Assembly: GCA_965247635.1 (NCBI GenBank)
Contig: CBDFHJ010000008.1
Coordinates: 434,001 to 498,000, forward strand
Direction: 5' to 3'
Length of the DNA: 64,000 bases
From: CBDFHJ01 sp965247635
GTDB taxonomy: Bacteria; Chloroflexota; Dehalococcoidia; Lucifugimonadales; Australimonadaceae
Position numbers and translations under genes: made by a program. The notes beneath the pieces are model-generated. The model worked only from the letters and a program-made list of their open reading frames with translations. It searched no databases and was not told the origin of the DNA. Positions 45,982 through 54,504 of this stretch are shown one piece after another; within the stretch, counting starts at the first letter, position 1; every line of letters begins with the position of its first letter.

Positions 45982-46743
45982 ATGCGAAAGAGGGATATGG
46001 GAACGTATAAACACCTTGAGCAAGGGACCAAGTCGGGAGGCCCAGCAGACTCAGTGATCATCCTGCTCCACGGAATGGGCAGCAGCGCCGAGCGGACCAT
46101 CGTCCATGCCCCGGAGCTGGGCGAGAAGCTCCCCAACGCCCACTTCTACGCGCCAGACGCCTCAAACCGCTACGTCCCGGCCCTGGACCCCAAGACCGCC
46201 GACATGAGCCCGGACCCCGCGCCGGGACGGTTCATGTGGTACAGCCGCTACTCGGAGGACACCCGCAAGACGGGGCTCTACGAGACGTTGGGGCTGCTGG
46301 ACGCGTACATCAGCGAGTGTGCCGCGGCCCACAACCTCGACCGCTCTCGCGTCGTCACCATCGGCATCTCTCAGGGCGCCATCGTCTCCGACTTCTGCGT
46401 GCCTCGGTTCAAGGAACCCATCGGCGCCACCATCTCCCACAGCGGCTACCTGTTCTCGCCCGACTCGCTGGCCCGTCGCCGCTCCCAGGTACCGGAGTTC
46501 AAGGCGGAGGCAGTCAACACCACGACTCCCCACTGTCTTATCCACGGCCTACTGGATGAGGCCCTGCCCTGGCAGACCGGCCTGGAGGCCACGAGCGCCA
46601 TGGAGGAGTGCGGGATACCGGTGGAGTTCCACCTGCTGAGCGGCCTGCACCACGCCGATTTCGAGTCGCGCACCAAGAACATCGCGGTGGAGTTCATCCA
46701 GCGTCACGTGTACGCCGCTACGCCGGCCGTCACACCGGCGTAA
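45982..46743 (+). CDS. Alpha/beta hydrolase (phospholipase/carboxylesterase-like)
   Basis: The fold is recognised from VIILLHGMGSSAERTI, the nucleophile elbow GISQGA, HCLIHGLLDEALPW with the acid, and GLHHADFE with the histidine, so Ser-Asp-His are all present. Relatives hydrolyse short esters. The product is 253 residues if it starts at ATG 45982; an in-frame ATG at 45997 (MGTYKHLEQG) looks like a natural start too. It lies 27 bases after the Rieske gene, so it may act on the oxygenase product or on its precursor. Confidence 0.85.
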   Translation: MRKRDMGTYKHLEQGTKSGGPADSVIILLHGMGSSAERTIVHAPELGEKLPNAHFYAPDASNRYVPALDPKTADMSPDPAPGRFMWYSRYSEDTRKTGLYETLGLLDAYISECAAAHNLDRSRVVTIGISQGAIVSDFCVPRFKEPIGATISHSGYLFSPDSLARRRSQVPEFKAEAVNTTTPHCLIHGLLDEALPWQTGLEATSAMEECGIPVEFHLLSGLHHADFESRTKNIAVEFIQRHVYAATPAVTPA

Positions 46744-46782
46744 GCCCGTAACCCCGACCACGAGCTCGTTCGCAGCGGTGTG

Positions 46783-46791
46783 TGGTATACT
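46783..46791 (+). promoter_or_regulatory. Extended -10 promoter of the RRM protein gene
   Basis: TGGTATACT: TG plus TATACT (46786-46791). Transcription from here would give an untranslated leader of about 110 bases before ATG 46910, long for this genome and reminiscent of cold-shock leaders. Confidence 0.5.
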
Positions 46792-46909
46792 AGGTGCATC
46801 CGCAGTCCTGTTGCAGTTCCGCTCTTGCCCCACGTTTCTAGCTCCGCTAGTTTCCTCAGCATAGCGCTCTTGCACAAGGGATCGGAAATCTTGTTGGCAA
46901 GGAGTGCCA

Positions 46910-47182
46910 ATGCGTATTTTTGTCGGTAATCTGTCCTATCAGACCCAGTCTGCAGACCTGGAAGCGGCGTTTAGCGCCTACGGTGAGGTCGAGTCGGCCA
47001 CCGTGATCACGGACCGCTATTCGGGCCGGTCCAAGGGGTTCGGTTTCGTGGAGATACCGGACGACAGCCAGGCCCAAGCCGCCATCAGCGGCATGAACGG
47101 GACCGAGCTGGAGGGCCGGGCTCTTACGGTTAACGAGGCCCGCCCCCGTGAGGAGAGGTCGCCCAGCACTCCGCGCTGGTAA
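46910..47182 (+). CDS. RNA-binding protein, single RRM
   Basis: One RNA-recognition motif fills the 90-residue product: RNP2 IFVGNL (residues 3-8) and RNP1 KGFGFVEI (42-49), both with the aromatic residues that stack on RNA bases. A short Arg/Ser/Pro tail follows. AAGGAG (46899-46904) sets ATG 46910. Small bacterial RRM proteins are often cold-induced and act as RNA chaperones. It has its own promoter and a strong terminator. Confidence 0.93.
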   Translation: MRIFVGNLSYQTQSADLEAAFSAYGEVESATVITDRYSGRSKGFGFVEIPDDSQAQAAISGMNGTELEGRALTVNEARPREERSPSTPRW

Positions 47183-47204
47183 CCTCGATAGGCAGGAAGG
47201 AAAG

Positions 47205-47240
47205 AAGAGGCCCCTGGAGTTCCAGGGGCCTCTTTCATTA
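47205..47240 (+). terminator. Intrinsic terminator of the RRM gene
   Basis: Fourteen perfect base pairs (47205-47218 with 47221-47234) close a two-base loop, followed by TTTCATTAAT. It lies 22 bases after the stop codon. Confidence 0.85.
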
Positions 47241-47378
47241 ATCCGACTATTGGACGATGTGGAAGCAACTCACCTGTCATACGCTGAGTGGCTGGGGAGG
47301 TATGGCACCACCATAGTCTAGACCACAGTGATAGGTGAGTTGGGAATGGAGGTTACGTCAATAGGTGTGTAAACGACA

Positions 47379-47733
47379 TCAGGCGGCGACCTTCTCAGCC
47401 GTTGATTCAATGGTGATTCCATCCGCATACTGTGCACCGAGATAGACGTCTTCGATCAACTCAGGGGCCTTCAGACGCCTGAAGCGCTGTTCGGCGACCA
47501 TCAACATTTTCCAGATCACCGCTATCGCCCGATCGACCCTCTTGTAGCGCTTGGCGGCATCGGTCCGAAGCCTGAGGGCCGCGAAGGGTGATTCTACCGG
47601 GTTCGTCGTGCGAAGGTGCCCCCAGTGCTCCTTTGGGAAGTCATAGAAGGTGACCATGCGGTCCCAGTCCCGCTCCAAGGCCTCTGAGGCCGCCTCGTAG
47701 GAATGGTCGCCGCACCACCTGGTGAACACCGTC
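47379..47733 (-). pseudogene. IS256 transposase, C-terminal fragment (copy D)
   Basis: The last 116 or so residues of the transposase including E344 are cut from the rest by the nested element. Confidence 0.9.
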
Positions 47734-47776
47734 TGTTAGCAACCAGCAAAAGTGGGACACATTGGGAGCCGAGAGA

Positions 47777-48763
47777 TCAGGGGCTGGATGGAGGTCTGGC
47801 GAGCTCCCTGAGGGCCCTGTTGTAGCGTCGTCGCCGTTCGGTGGTTTGAGCCTTCACCTCCTTCCTGCGTTGTAGGATCTCTTGCCGTCTTCCCTTGAGC
47901 ACGTCTGATGGTGTCACGTTGCCCAGAGCCTTGTGATAGCGCCGGTAGTTGTAGTAGCTGACGAAGGCCGCGATAGCAGCCTCAAGGTCGGCGGGCAACT
48001 CATAAGGCACCTGGTTGACGTCCCGTTTGATGGTCTGGTGGTAGCGCTCCAGCTTCCCGTTGGTCTGAGGGTGGAAAGGAGTTGCTAGGATGTGCTTGAT
48101 GCCAACCATCCCCAGGTAGTCCCTGAATGCTCTTGAGACATAGCCTGGACCGTTGTCACTCAGCAGCCTGGTGCGGTCTGTGACTGGAACTTGGTCCATG
48201 CTGGTCGTGTCCACAGCATCCTGGACCACCTCGATGAAGGAGTCGGCCGTCATATCTTGCTGAAGCCTGTGAGCCAGGATGAAGCGGGAGTAGTCGTCCA
48301 TAACGGTGACCAGGTAGTAGTAGCCCCACCCAACCACCCTGAAGTATGAGGCATCGGTGGCCCACATCTGGTGAGGTCCTGTGGTCTTGCGGTGGTACTC
48401 CTTCCCCGTGGCCAACCGCATCTCAGGCCTCTTCACTAGGCCCTCCCTGCCCAGGATACGGTAGACGCTGGACTCTGAGACTGAGAAGCCCTGGTTGTCG
48501 GTGATCCCCGCGGCCAGCTGACGGCAGCTCAGCTCTGGCATCTCCCTGGCTGATAACAGGACTGAGCGTTCTTCCTGAATAGTAAGACGGTTCCATGGTG
48601 GCTGATCGCCTCCTGGTCGGTCCTCAAGTCCTTGTTGGTCTTGGCGTCTGAGCCACCGGTAGTAGGTGCTCTTAGGGATGCCCAGCTCTCTGAGGACCTT
48701 TCGCTTGGGGAGGGGAGACGAGGATACTTTGGTAACTACCTCTGCCTTCTCCGGGGCGCTCAT
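47777..48763 (-). CDS. IS3-like transposase OrfB (integrase core)
   Basis: The 328-residue protein has an HTH region (VLRELGIPKSTYYRWLRR), an HTH_21-like segment and an rve integrase core. The catalytic acids are ATDASYFRVVGWGYYYLV (D), LLSDNGPGYVS (D) and NGKLERYHQTIKRD (E), so DDE is complete. Its start overlaps the OrfA stop as ATGA, which suggests coupled translation rather than the frameshift fusion common in IS3. Confidence 0.92.
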   Translation of the reverse strand: MSAPEKAEVVTKVSSSPLPKRKVLRELGIPKSTYYRWLRRQDQQGLEDRPGGDQPPWNRLTIQEERSVLLSAREMPELSCRQLAAGITDNQGFSVSESSVYRILGREGLVKRPEMRLATGKEYHRKTTGPHQMWATDASYFRVVGWGYYYLVTVMDDYSRFILAHRLQQDMTADSFIEVVQDAVDTTSMDQVPVTDRTRLLSDNGPGYVSRAFRDYLGMVGIKHILATPFHPQTNGKLERYHQTIKRDVNQVPYELPADLEAAIAAFVSYYNYRRYHKALGNVTPSDVLKGRRQEILQRRKEVKAQTTERRRRYNRALRELARPPSSP

Positions 48764-49167
48764 CCGCTGGTACCGGTGGCGTCCTGGGGCATGGGGATGG
48801 CCGTTTTTTTGAGACGGTACGCCTCCAGCGACAGATCGGCCACTAGCTCCTTGAGTTCCCCGTTCTCTCGCTTGAGTTGCCCTACCTCATGCTGAGTGGC
48901 GTCCCGAACCGAGTCACGGGTCAACCTCTCCTTGCCCGCCTCCATGAACTCTTTGGTCCACGAGTAGTAGGAGTGGGGCTTGATCCCCTCCCGCCGGCAC
49001 AGGTCGTTGACTGTGACCTCGCGGCGGAAGCCCTCCAGAACAATTCGGATCTTCTCTTCGGGGGTGTACTTACGTCGGGCAGCCGCCTTCACTGTGCGGA
49101 CGAAAGACCTGGTCTGCTCGCTTCGTTCCTCGGCGGCCTCTGCTTTGCTTACTTCTAATTGGGACAC
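48760..49167 (-). CDS. IS3-like transposase OrfA
   Basis: The 135-residue protein has the typical HTH of IS3 OrfA (YTPEEKIRIVLEGFRREVTV, LCRREGIKPHSYYSWTKEFM) followed by a leucine-zipper-like coiled coil (VGQLKRENGELKELVADLSL). It binds the element ends and partners with OrfB. Confidence 0.9.
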   Translation of the reverse strand: MSQLEVSKAEAAEERSEQTRSFVRTVKAAARRKYTPEEKIRIVLEGFRREVTVNDLCRREGIKPHSYYSWTKEFMEAGKERLTRDSVRDATQHEVGQLKRENGELKELVADLSLEAYRLKKTAIPMPQDATGTSG

Positions 49168-49278
49168 ATCTGCTCCTTTCTGTGGGTAGCTCTACCCTCA
49201 TTTCAGGAGCTCACACCACCCTCCGACTCTCGGGTTTTCCTACCCTTATATGTGTCCCATTATCGCTGACGGTCTACA

Positions 49279-50177
49279 AACACCGTCCTGAGCCGCTCAG
49301 CCTCTGTCCGAGTCGGCGCGTAGGGGATAGTACGCAGCATGAGCTTGGCCTGGTCCTGTTGTCGCTTTGGAAGCTTGGCGAGCACGTTTACGATCTTGTG
49401 GTTCCAGCAGCGTTGCTCTGCCGCCTGCGGATAGACGTTGCGCAGAGCTCCCCAGATGCCCAGGTGTCCGTCCCCAACCACCAGCCTCGGGCACTCCAGC
49501 CCGCGGCGCCTCATGCCCCTGAGCACATCGGACCAGTTCTCTGTGGACTCCCTGTATCCGGGAACAGCGCTCACCACCACCTTGCTCCCGTCGCTCAGGG
49601 CCGCCACCACCACCAGTACTGCCGCCTTCTCCTTCTCAAGACCAGCCTTGACGTAGACTCCATCCACCCACATGTAGACCACTTCCAGGTCATCTAGGGG
49701 CCGGCTGCGCCATTGGGCAAGCTCATCGTTCCACTTGGACTTCAACCGGGCCACCGTGCTCGCCGATACCGGTGCGTCCTCTCCCAGCAGCCCCCGCAAA
49801 GCCAGATCGAAGTCGCCTTCGGATAGACCGTGCAGGTACAGCTCGGGGATCAACTCAGCAACCTTCCTGGTCCTGTTGACGAACAGCGGCAGCAGCCGGC
49901 TCTCGAACTGCTCCTCGGTATCGCGGACTCGCGGCCGCCTCAGCTGTATCGTTCCCGAACTCAGCGTAAGCCTCCGGGCTCTGCCGTATCCGTTCCGATA
50001 GCCGGTATCGTTGTCCGAGTCGGATCTGAGCGCCGACTTCGCCCTTCCCAGAAACGCCGTCACCCCCTCCTCCAGCAACTCCTGGATCAGCCTCTGGACC
50101 TGGCTTCGCACCCAATCCTCCAACTGCTCCCACTCCGGCCTTGACTCCGACCTACTCTCAGTGCTTTCCTTCCTCAT
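49279..50177 (-). pseudogene. IS256 transposase, N-terminal fragment (copy D)
   Basis: The first 300 residues including D172 and D236, ending where the IS3-like element entered (TVF). Residue 38 is Gly instead of the Glu of other copies, and residue 221 is Gly as in copy C. Confidence 0.9.
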
Positions 50178-50275
50178 GGGCGGTCTATCTCCTCTCTTGG
50201 GCCTCGAGCCCGTGTTGTTCAGAGAGAGGGTACACCGCCTGACTGTTTACACACTTTTTGAAGATACCTCTGGGA

Positions 50276-50683
50276 ATGCCTGAACGATACCAACGGCGCA
50301 TTCCGAAGTCTCCTTTCCTTGCGTTGGCCCGTAACCAAGGGGGGAGCTTCATCATCGAGTCGACGATTGCTGTACTGGTCTTCGGCCTCATTGGGGCCGC
50401 CGTCTTGGTAGGCGTGTCTACTATTCACATCTCCGGGAATACGACAGAGGCCCAGGCGATTGCCGAGAATGTCGCGCGAAACCAGATGGAAGAGGTCTTT
50501 CCCCAGCCTTATCAAGCTCCCCCTGCAGCCTATCAATCTGTTGCAACGCCACTTGGCTATAGCGTTACGGCGCACGCCGAAGAGTACGTCTTAGACGAAA
50601 CAAACATTGAGAAGGTAGTTGTGATAGTGAGCCGTGAGGGTCAGGAGCTGTTAACGCTGGAGACCCTCAGAAGTAATTACTAG
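50276..50683 (+). CDS. Type IV prepilin-like protein 1 (PilV-like)
   Basis: After a short basic leader the sequence NQGGSFIIESTIAVLVFGLI matches a class III prepilin signal: Gly at -1, Glu at +5, then a hydrophobic helix of about 20 residues that would pack in a pilus core. The rest (135 residues in all) has no cysteines. ATG 50276 lies in the target duplication of IS copy D, so the native promoter and ribosome site are now nearly 3 kb away. It opens a three-gene pilin operon. Confidence 0.82.
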   Translation: MPERYQRRIPKSPFLALARNQGGSFIIESTIAVLVFGLIGAAVLVGVSTIHISGNTTEAQAIAENVARNQMEEVFPQPYQAPPAAYQSVATPLGYSVTAHAEEYVLDETNIEKVVVIVSREGQELLTLETLRSNY

Positions 50684-50691
50684 AGGAGGCA

Positions 50692-51186
50692 TGCCGCATC
50701 AGGTTCTTTCAGAAGGTTTTCAGAGACACGAGTGGATTTACCCTGCCGGAGGTGGTCGTGGGGGTTAGCCTTCTTTCGCTAGCCTTCGGCCTCATCGGAA
50801 GCGGCGTCTTTCAGTCTCTCTCTGTCGAACGTACCTGGCGAGCCGACGTCCTCGCCACGAAGGAGTGGCGGAACGCGGGCGCTTGGCTAGCGGGAGACGC
50901 GCTCAATGCTGTAGCGATAGACCTCACTGATGGAGCTCCATCCGCGAACGGCGTGGTCTTCAACTGGAGCGATTCCTCCGGAGTCCTCCATACGGCAACT
51001 TATAGCCTTGTGGACACGGACCTCATTCGTAACCTGGATGGAGCCCAATTGGTTGTAGCTCGCGAAGTTGTAGACGCAGGCTTCTCCTTGGCAGGACAGA
51101 TGGTCACCTTTGACCTAGAGGTGGAGGCCGAGGCTGGTAGCACCGAAAGTGTCCAACTCCAGACGTATATGCGAATGCTCAAATGA
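50692..51186 (+). CDS. Type IV prepilin-like protein 2, probable frameshift at codon 2
   Basis: The frame RIRFFQKVFRDTSGFTLPEV carries a perfect prepilin signal (Gly/Phe cleavage, Glu at +5) followed by VVGVSLLSLAFGLIGSGVF. The only well-placed start, ATG 50691 after GAGGAGG, is in a different frame; deleting one C of CC at 50694-50695 would give MRIRFF and join them. A conservative reading starts at GTG 50752, inside the signal, which would not be functional. The gene follows the first prepilin by seven bases. Confidence 0.75.
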   Translation, partial: CRIRFFQKVFRDTSGFTLPEVVVGVSLLSLAFGLIGSGVFQSLSVERTWRADVLATKEWRNAGAWLAGDALNAVAIDLTDGAPSANGVVFNWSDSSGVLHTATYSLVDTDLIRNLDGAQLVVAREVVDAGFSLAGQMVTFDLEVEAEAGSTESVQLQTYMRMLK

Positions 51187-51201
51187 CGCGCGGGCTGGGT
51201 C

Positions 51202-52452
51202 ATGAATCATCTCGGGGGTGAAAGAGGCGCAGGACTGATTATCGTCCTTGCATTCATGGCGCTGACAGTCCCCTTGGTCACCGGCGCCCTGGCATTAGCC
51301 AGCACTCTCAGCGTTGATTCTCGGACCAAGACCGGCATCCTCCGAAGCCACTACTCGACCATCGGCGCGAGTGAGTACGCGATCTATCGCCTGGTCCACG
51401 AGGTTGGGTATGCCGATGGGCTCCCAGCTGGAGTCAACGAAGCCCACTCAATTTTACTCAATGGAGAAACGGTAACCATCTCCGTCTTGAAGCTGTCGGC
51501 CCCTCTCAGTGACCCAGTGGCCCCCAGCGCCGACAACAGTCGAAAGCTTCAGGTTTCCAAAGAGGTCACCCCACAGAGCGCGCCCGCCTATACGTTGACT
51601 CCTTTTACTTACACGGTGACCGTGCGCAATCGGGATGACAAGTCGAAGAACCTCGTGAAACTCCATGATGAGCTACCTCCCGGATTCAGCTACATCCCTG
51701 GTTCCACCATAGGGGCCACTACGCAAGACCCAAGCACCTCGGGCCAGCTGCTCACGTGGAATCTGGTGCCGGGGGGCATCCAGCTGCAACCAGGTGAGTC
51801 TGCGATTGTGTCCTTTACGGCCCAGGCCAGCGTTGACCAGGGCACGTACTGCAACGAAGCGTGGGTGGAGCCGGGAGACACACTGACCTCTTCCGGGAAG
51901 ACCGCGCCGGTGTTCGTTGGGTCCCCACCCAGCACCCTCTGCCCGGGAGCCGCTGTGAGCATTAGTAAGCAAGTGTCTCCCGCCACAGCACCCGCTAACG
52001 CGCCAGTGACCTCTAACTACACGATTGTCGTCCAGAACCTCGGGACGGTGATACTGAACGTTAGCCGAATACGCGACCTCTTACCGCCGGGCTTCTTGTA
52101 CGGAGCTGGTTCTACGAGTGGCGATATCGCTCAGAATGACCCCAACACCACAAACTTTCAGGGACGACAACGGCTGGACTGGAACTTCGTTCCGCGGCTG
52201 CAAATTTACCCTGGCGAGACCCGCACGCTCAGCTTCGAAGCCGAAGCCACTACGGAACCGGGGAGATACTGGAGCGACGTATGGATGTACCTGGACGAAC
52301 TCCAAGAATCGGTCTACACCTGGCCAACCGCGATGATTGAAGCCATGGGTGCCTTTGAGGCTTCAGCAACTTATGGGGAAGGCATCGCCCTTACGGAAGT
52401 GTGGATTGGCCTCGACTCTTACGAGGTGACCCAGTGGGTCATAGCTAGATGA
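51202..52452 (+). CDS. PilX-like surface protein with two DUF11 domains
   Basis: The N-terminus (GERGAGLIIVLAFMALTVPLV) has the hydrophobic start seen in PilX-type minor pilin proteins, without a clear Glu at +5. Two DUF11-type beta domains follow (LQVSKEVTPQSAPAYTLTPF... HDELPPGFSYIPGS and VSISKQVSPATAPANAPVTS... RDLLPPGFLYGAGS), typical of surface adhesins. The C-terminal 70 residues are unassigned. It is the third gene of the pilin operon and probably forms the pilus tip or an adhesin. Confidence 0.75.
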   Translation: MNHLGGERGAGLIIVLAFMALTVPLVTGALALASTLSVDSRTKTGILRSHYSTIGASEYAIYRLVHEVGYADGLPAGVNEAHSILLNGETVTISVLKLSAPLSDPVAPSADNSRKLQVSKEVTPQSAPAYTLTPFTYTVTVRNRDDKSKNLVKLHDELPPGFSYIPGSTIGATTQDPSTSGQLLTWNLVPGGIQLQPGESAIVSFTAQASVDQGTYCNEAWVEPGDTLTSSGKTAPVFVGSPPSTLCPGAAVSISKQVSPATAPANAPVTSNYTIVVQNLGTVILNVSRIRDLLPPGFLYGAGSTSGDIAQNDPNTTNFQGRQRLDWNFVPRLQIYPGETRTLSFEAEATTEPGRYWSDVWMYLDELQESVYTWPTAMIEAMGAFEASATYGEGIALTEVWIGLDSYEVTQWVIAR

Positions 52453-52526
52453 CATCGGAGTCCGCCTGGAGTGCACGGAACCCCTGTTAAATCAGTAGGG
52501 AAAGCAGGTACTTAGGGGAACTTCTC

Positions 52527-52974
52527 TCAGTCGTCGTTGGGTGCTCGGTACCGATACCCGAACCCCCGGACTGTCTCAATAAGTTGTGCGCTCTTTGCCT
52601 GGTCCTTCAATTTCTTCCGAAGGTAGTCGATGTACACGCGTACGCTCTCTGGCCCGCGCTCCCCCTCGGGCCAACAGTGATCCAAAAGACGGTCGGTGCT
52701 CAGTACCTGGCCGGCGCTGCGGGCGAGGGACGTCAATAGACGAAATTCCAGCGCGGTTAGCTTTACCGAATCACCCCTTACGTAGACGCGGTGGCGGAGG
52801 AAGTCGATGTGCAACGCGGAGTCGCGGTACTCCTCTTCCGCCTCAGCGGAGGGTTGGCTCTTCCGAAGGGCCGCCTCTATGTGGGCTAGAAACTCCGCGG
52901 ATCGAATCGGCTTGACGACGAAGTCATCCGCGCCATTACGCAACTCCCGGACTGTGTCCACCTCATCGCCTAAA
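52527..52974 (-). pseudogene. OmpR-family response regulator, N-terminus removed by IS256 copy E
   Basis: What remains is the end of the receiver domain (DEVDTVRELRNGADDFVVKP, with the conserved K of the DDFxxKP motif) and a full winged-helix domain (KLTALEFRLLTSLARSAGQVLS, YIDYLRKKLKDQ, ETVRGFGYRYRAPNDD). About 80 residues including the phosphorylated aspartate are missing. The open frame runs on into the IS, so a chimeric protein could be made, but it would not sense phosphate. It lies beside the pilin operon and may once have controlled it. Confidence 0.9.
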
Positions 52975-54342
52975 GAGGTATCTTCAAAAAGTGTGTAAAC
53001 AGTCAGGCGGTGTACCCTCTCTCTGAACAACACGGGCTCGAGGCCCAAGAGAGGAGATAGACCGCCCATGAGGAAGGAAAGCACTGAGAGTAGGTCGGAG
53101 TCAAGGCCGGAGTGGGAGCAGTTGGAGGATTGGGTGCGAAGCCAGGTCCAGAGGCTGATCCAGGAGTTGCTGGAGGAGGAGGTGACGGCGTTTCTGGGAA
53201 GGGCGAAGTCGGCGCTCAGATCCGACTCGGACAACGATACCGGCTATCGGAACGGATACGGCAGAGCCCGGAGGCTTACGCTGAGTTCGGGAACGATACA
53301 GCTGAGGCGGCCGCGAGTCCGCGATACCGAGGAGCAGTTCGAGAGCCGGCTGCTGCCGCTGTTCGTCAACAGGACCAGGAAGGTTGCTGAGTTGATCCCC
53401 GAGCTGTACCTGCACGGTCTATCCGAAGGCGACTTCGATCTGGCTTTGCGGGGGCTGCTGGGAGAGGACGCACCGGTATCGGCGAGCACGGTGGCCCGGT
53501 TGAAGTCCAAGTGGAACGATGAGCTTGCCCAATGGCGCAGCCGGCCCCTAGATGACCTGGAAGTGGTCTACATGTGGGTGGATGGAGTCTACGTCAAGGC
53601 TGGTCTTGAGAAGGAGAAGGCGGCAGTACTGGTGGTGGTGGCGGCCCTGAGCGACGGGAGCAAGGTGGTGGTGAGCGCTGTTCCCGGATACAGGGAGTCC
53701 ACAGAGAACTGGTCCGATGTGCTCAGGGACATGAGGCGCCGCGGGCTGGAGTGCTCGAGGCTGGTGGTTGGGGACGGACACCTGGGCATCTGGGGAGCTC
53801 TGCGCAACGTCTATCCGCAGGCGGCAGAGCAACGCTGCTGGAACCACAAGATCGTAAACGTGCTCGCCAAGCTTCCAAAGCGACAACAGGACCAGGCCAA
53901 GCTCATGCTGCGTACTATCCCCTACGCGCCGACTCGGACAGAGGCTGAGCGGCTCAGGACGGTGTTCACCAGGTGGTGCGGCGACCATTCCTACGAGGCG
54001 GCCTCAGAGGCCTTGGAGCGGGACTGGGACCGCATGGTCACCTTCTATGACTTCCCAAAGGAGCACTGGGGGCACCTTCGCACGACGAACCCGGTAGAAT
54101 CACCCTTCGCGGCCCTCAGGCTTCGGACCGATGCCGCCAAGCGCTACAAGAGGGTCGATCGGGCGATAGCGGTGATCTGGAAAATGTTGATGGTCGCCGA
54201 ACAGCGCTTCAGGCGTCTGAAGGCCCCTGAGTTGATCGAAGACGTCTACCTCGGTGCACAGTATGCGGATGGAATCGCCATTGAATCAACGGCTGAGAAG
54301 CTCGCCGCCTGATGTCGTTTACACACCTATTGACGTAACCTC
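52975..54342 (+). mobile_element. IS256-family element, copy E (complete, no target duplication)
   Basis: A complete 1368-bp copy, but its flanks (CGCCTAAA on the left, CCGATCCA on the right) do not match. The DNA that once joined the response regulator to the right flank is gone, so a deletion or recombination next to the element took place. Confidence 0.92.
53068..54312 (+). CDS. IS256-family transposase (copy E)
   Basis: An intact 414-residue transposase with D172, D236 and E344. It differs from copy B at residue 230 (Ser for Pro) and near the C-terminus (EKLAA for EKVAA). Confidence 0.95.
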   Translation: MRKESTESRSESRPEWEQLEDWVRSQVQRLIQELLEEEVTAFLGRAKSALRSDSDNDTGYRNGYGRARRLTLSSGTIQLRRPRVRDTEEQFESRLLPLFVNRTRKVAELIPELYLHGLSEGDFDLALRGLLGEDAPVSASTVARLKSKWNDELAQWRSRPLDDLEVVYMWVDGVYVKAGLEKEKAAVLVVVAALSDGSKVVVSAVPGYRESTENWSDVLRDMRRRGLECSRLVVGDGHLGIWGALRNVYPQAAEQRCWNHKIVNVLAKLPKRQQDQAKLMLRTIPYAPTRTEAERLRTVFTRWCGDHSYEAASEALERDWDRMVTFYDFPKEHWGHLRTTNPVESPFAALRLRTDAAKRYKRVDRAIAVIWKMLMVAEQRFRRLKAPELIEDVYLGAQYADGIAIESTAEKLAA

Positions 54343-54504
54343 CCGATCCATCTCCGATTCCATCTCCGAAGTCAAGTATTTCCTCATCGTAGCTGGGGAA
54401 ACCGTCCGAGATCTGCCACGCTGTGTGAGGTGGACCCCAAAATTCGGACAGGTGGCTAAGAGAGAGTCCCGTTCCTAAAATAGGACGGAAAGAAGGAGCA
54501 GGAC

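Larger units (their letters stand above)
47734..49278 (-). mobile_element. Two-ORF IS3-like element nested in IS256 copy D
   Basis: The element is 1545 bp with ends TGT...ACA; both ends carry TGGGACACAT about 18-29 bases in (TGTTAGCAACCAGC at 47734 and the complement of TGTAGACCGTCAGC at 49278). It is flanked by a 9-bp direct repeat AACACCGTC (47725-47733 and 49279-49287), which also restores the host IS sequence. The transposase proteins look IS3-like, while the 9-bp duplication and TGT ends are more like IS481, so the subgroup is open. Confidence 0.92.
47349..50270 (-). mobile_element. IS256-family element, copy D, interrupted by an IS3-like element
   Basis: The copy is flanked by the 8-bp direct repeat TGGGAATG (47341-47348 and 50271-50278). 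Without the nested element and its 9-bp duplication it would be exactly 1368 bp. It is inserted directly at the start codon of the first prepilin gene, and the duplicated TGGGAATG carries that ATG. Confidence 0.95.

Noticed and set aside
53068..53234. Fusion gene of IS sequence and response regulator as a new protein
   Set aside because: The open frame across the junction is antisense to the transposase; the missing receiver part shows that it is a remnant.
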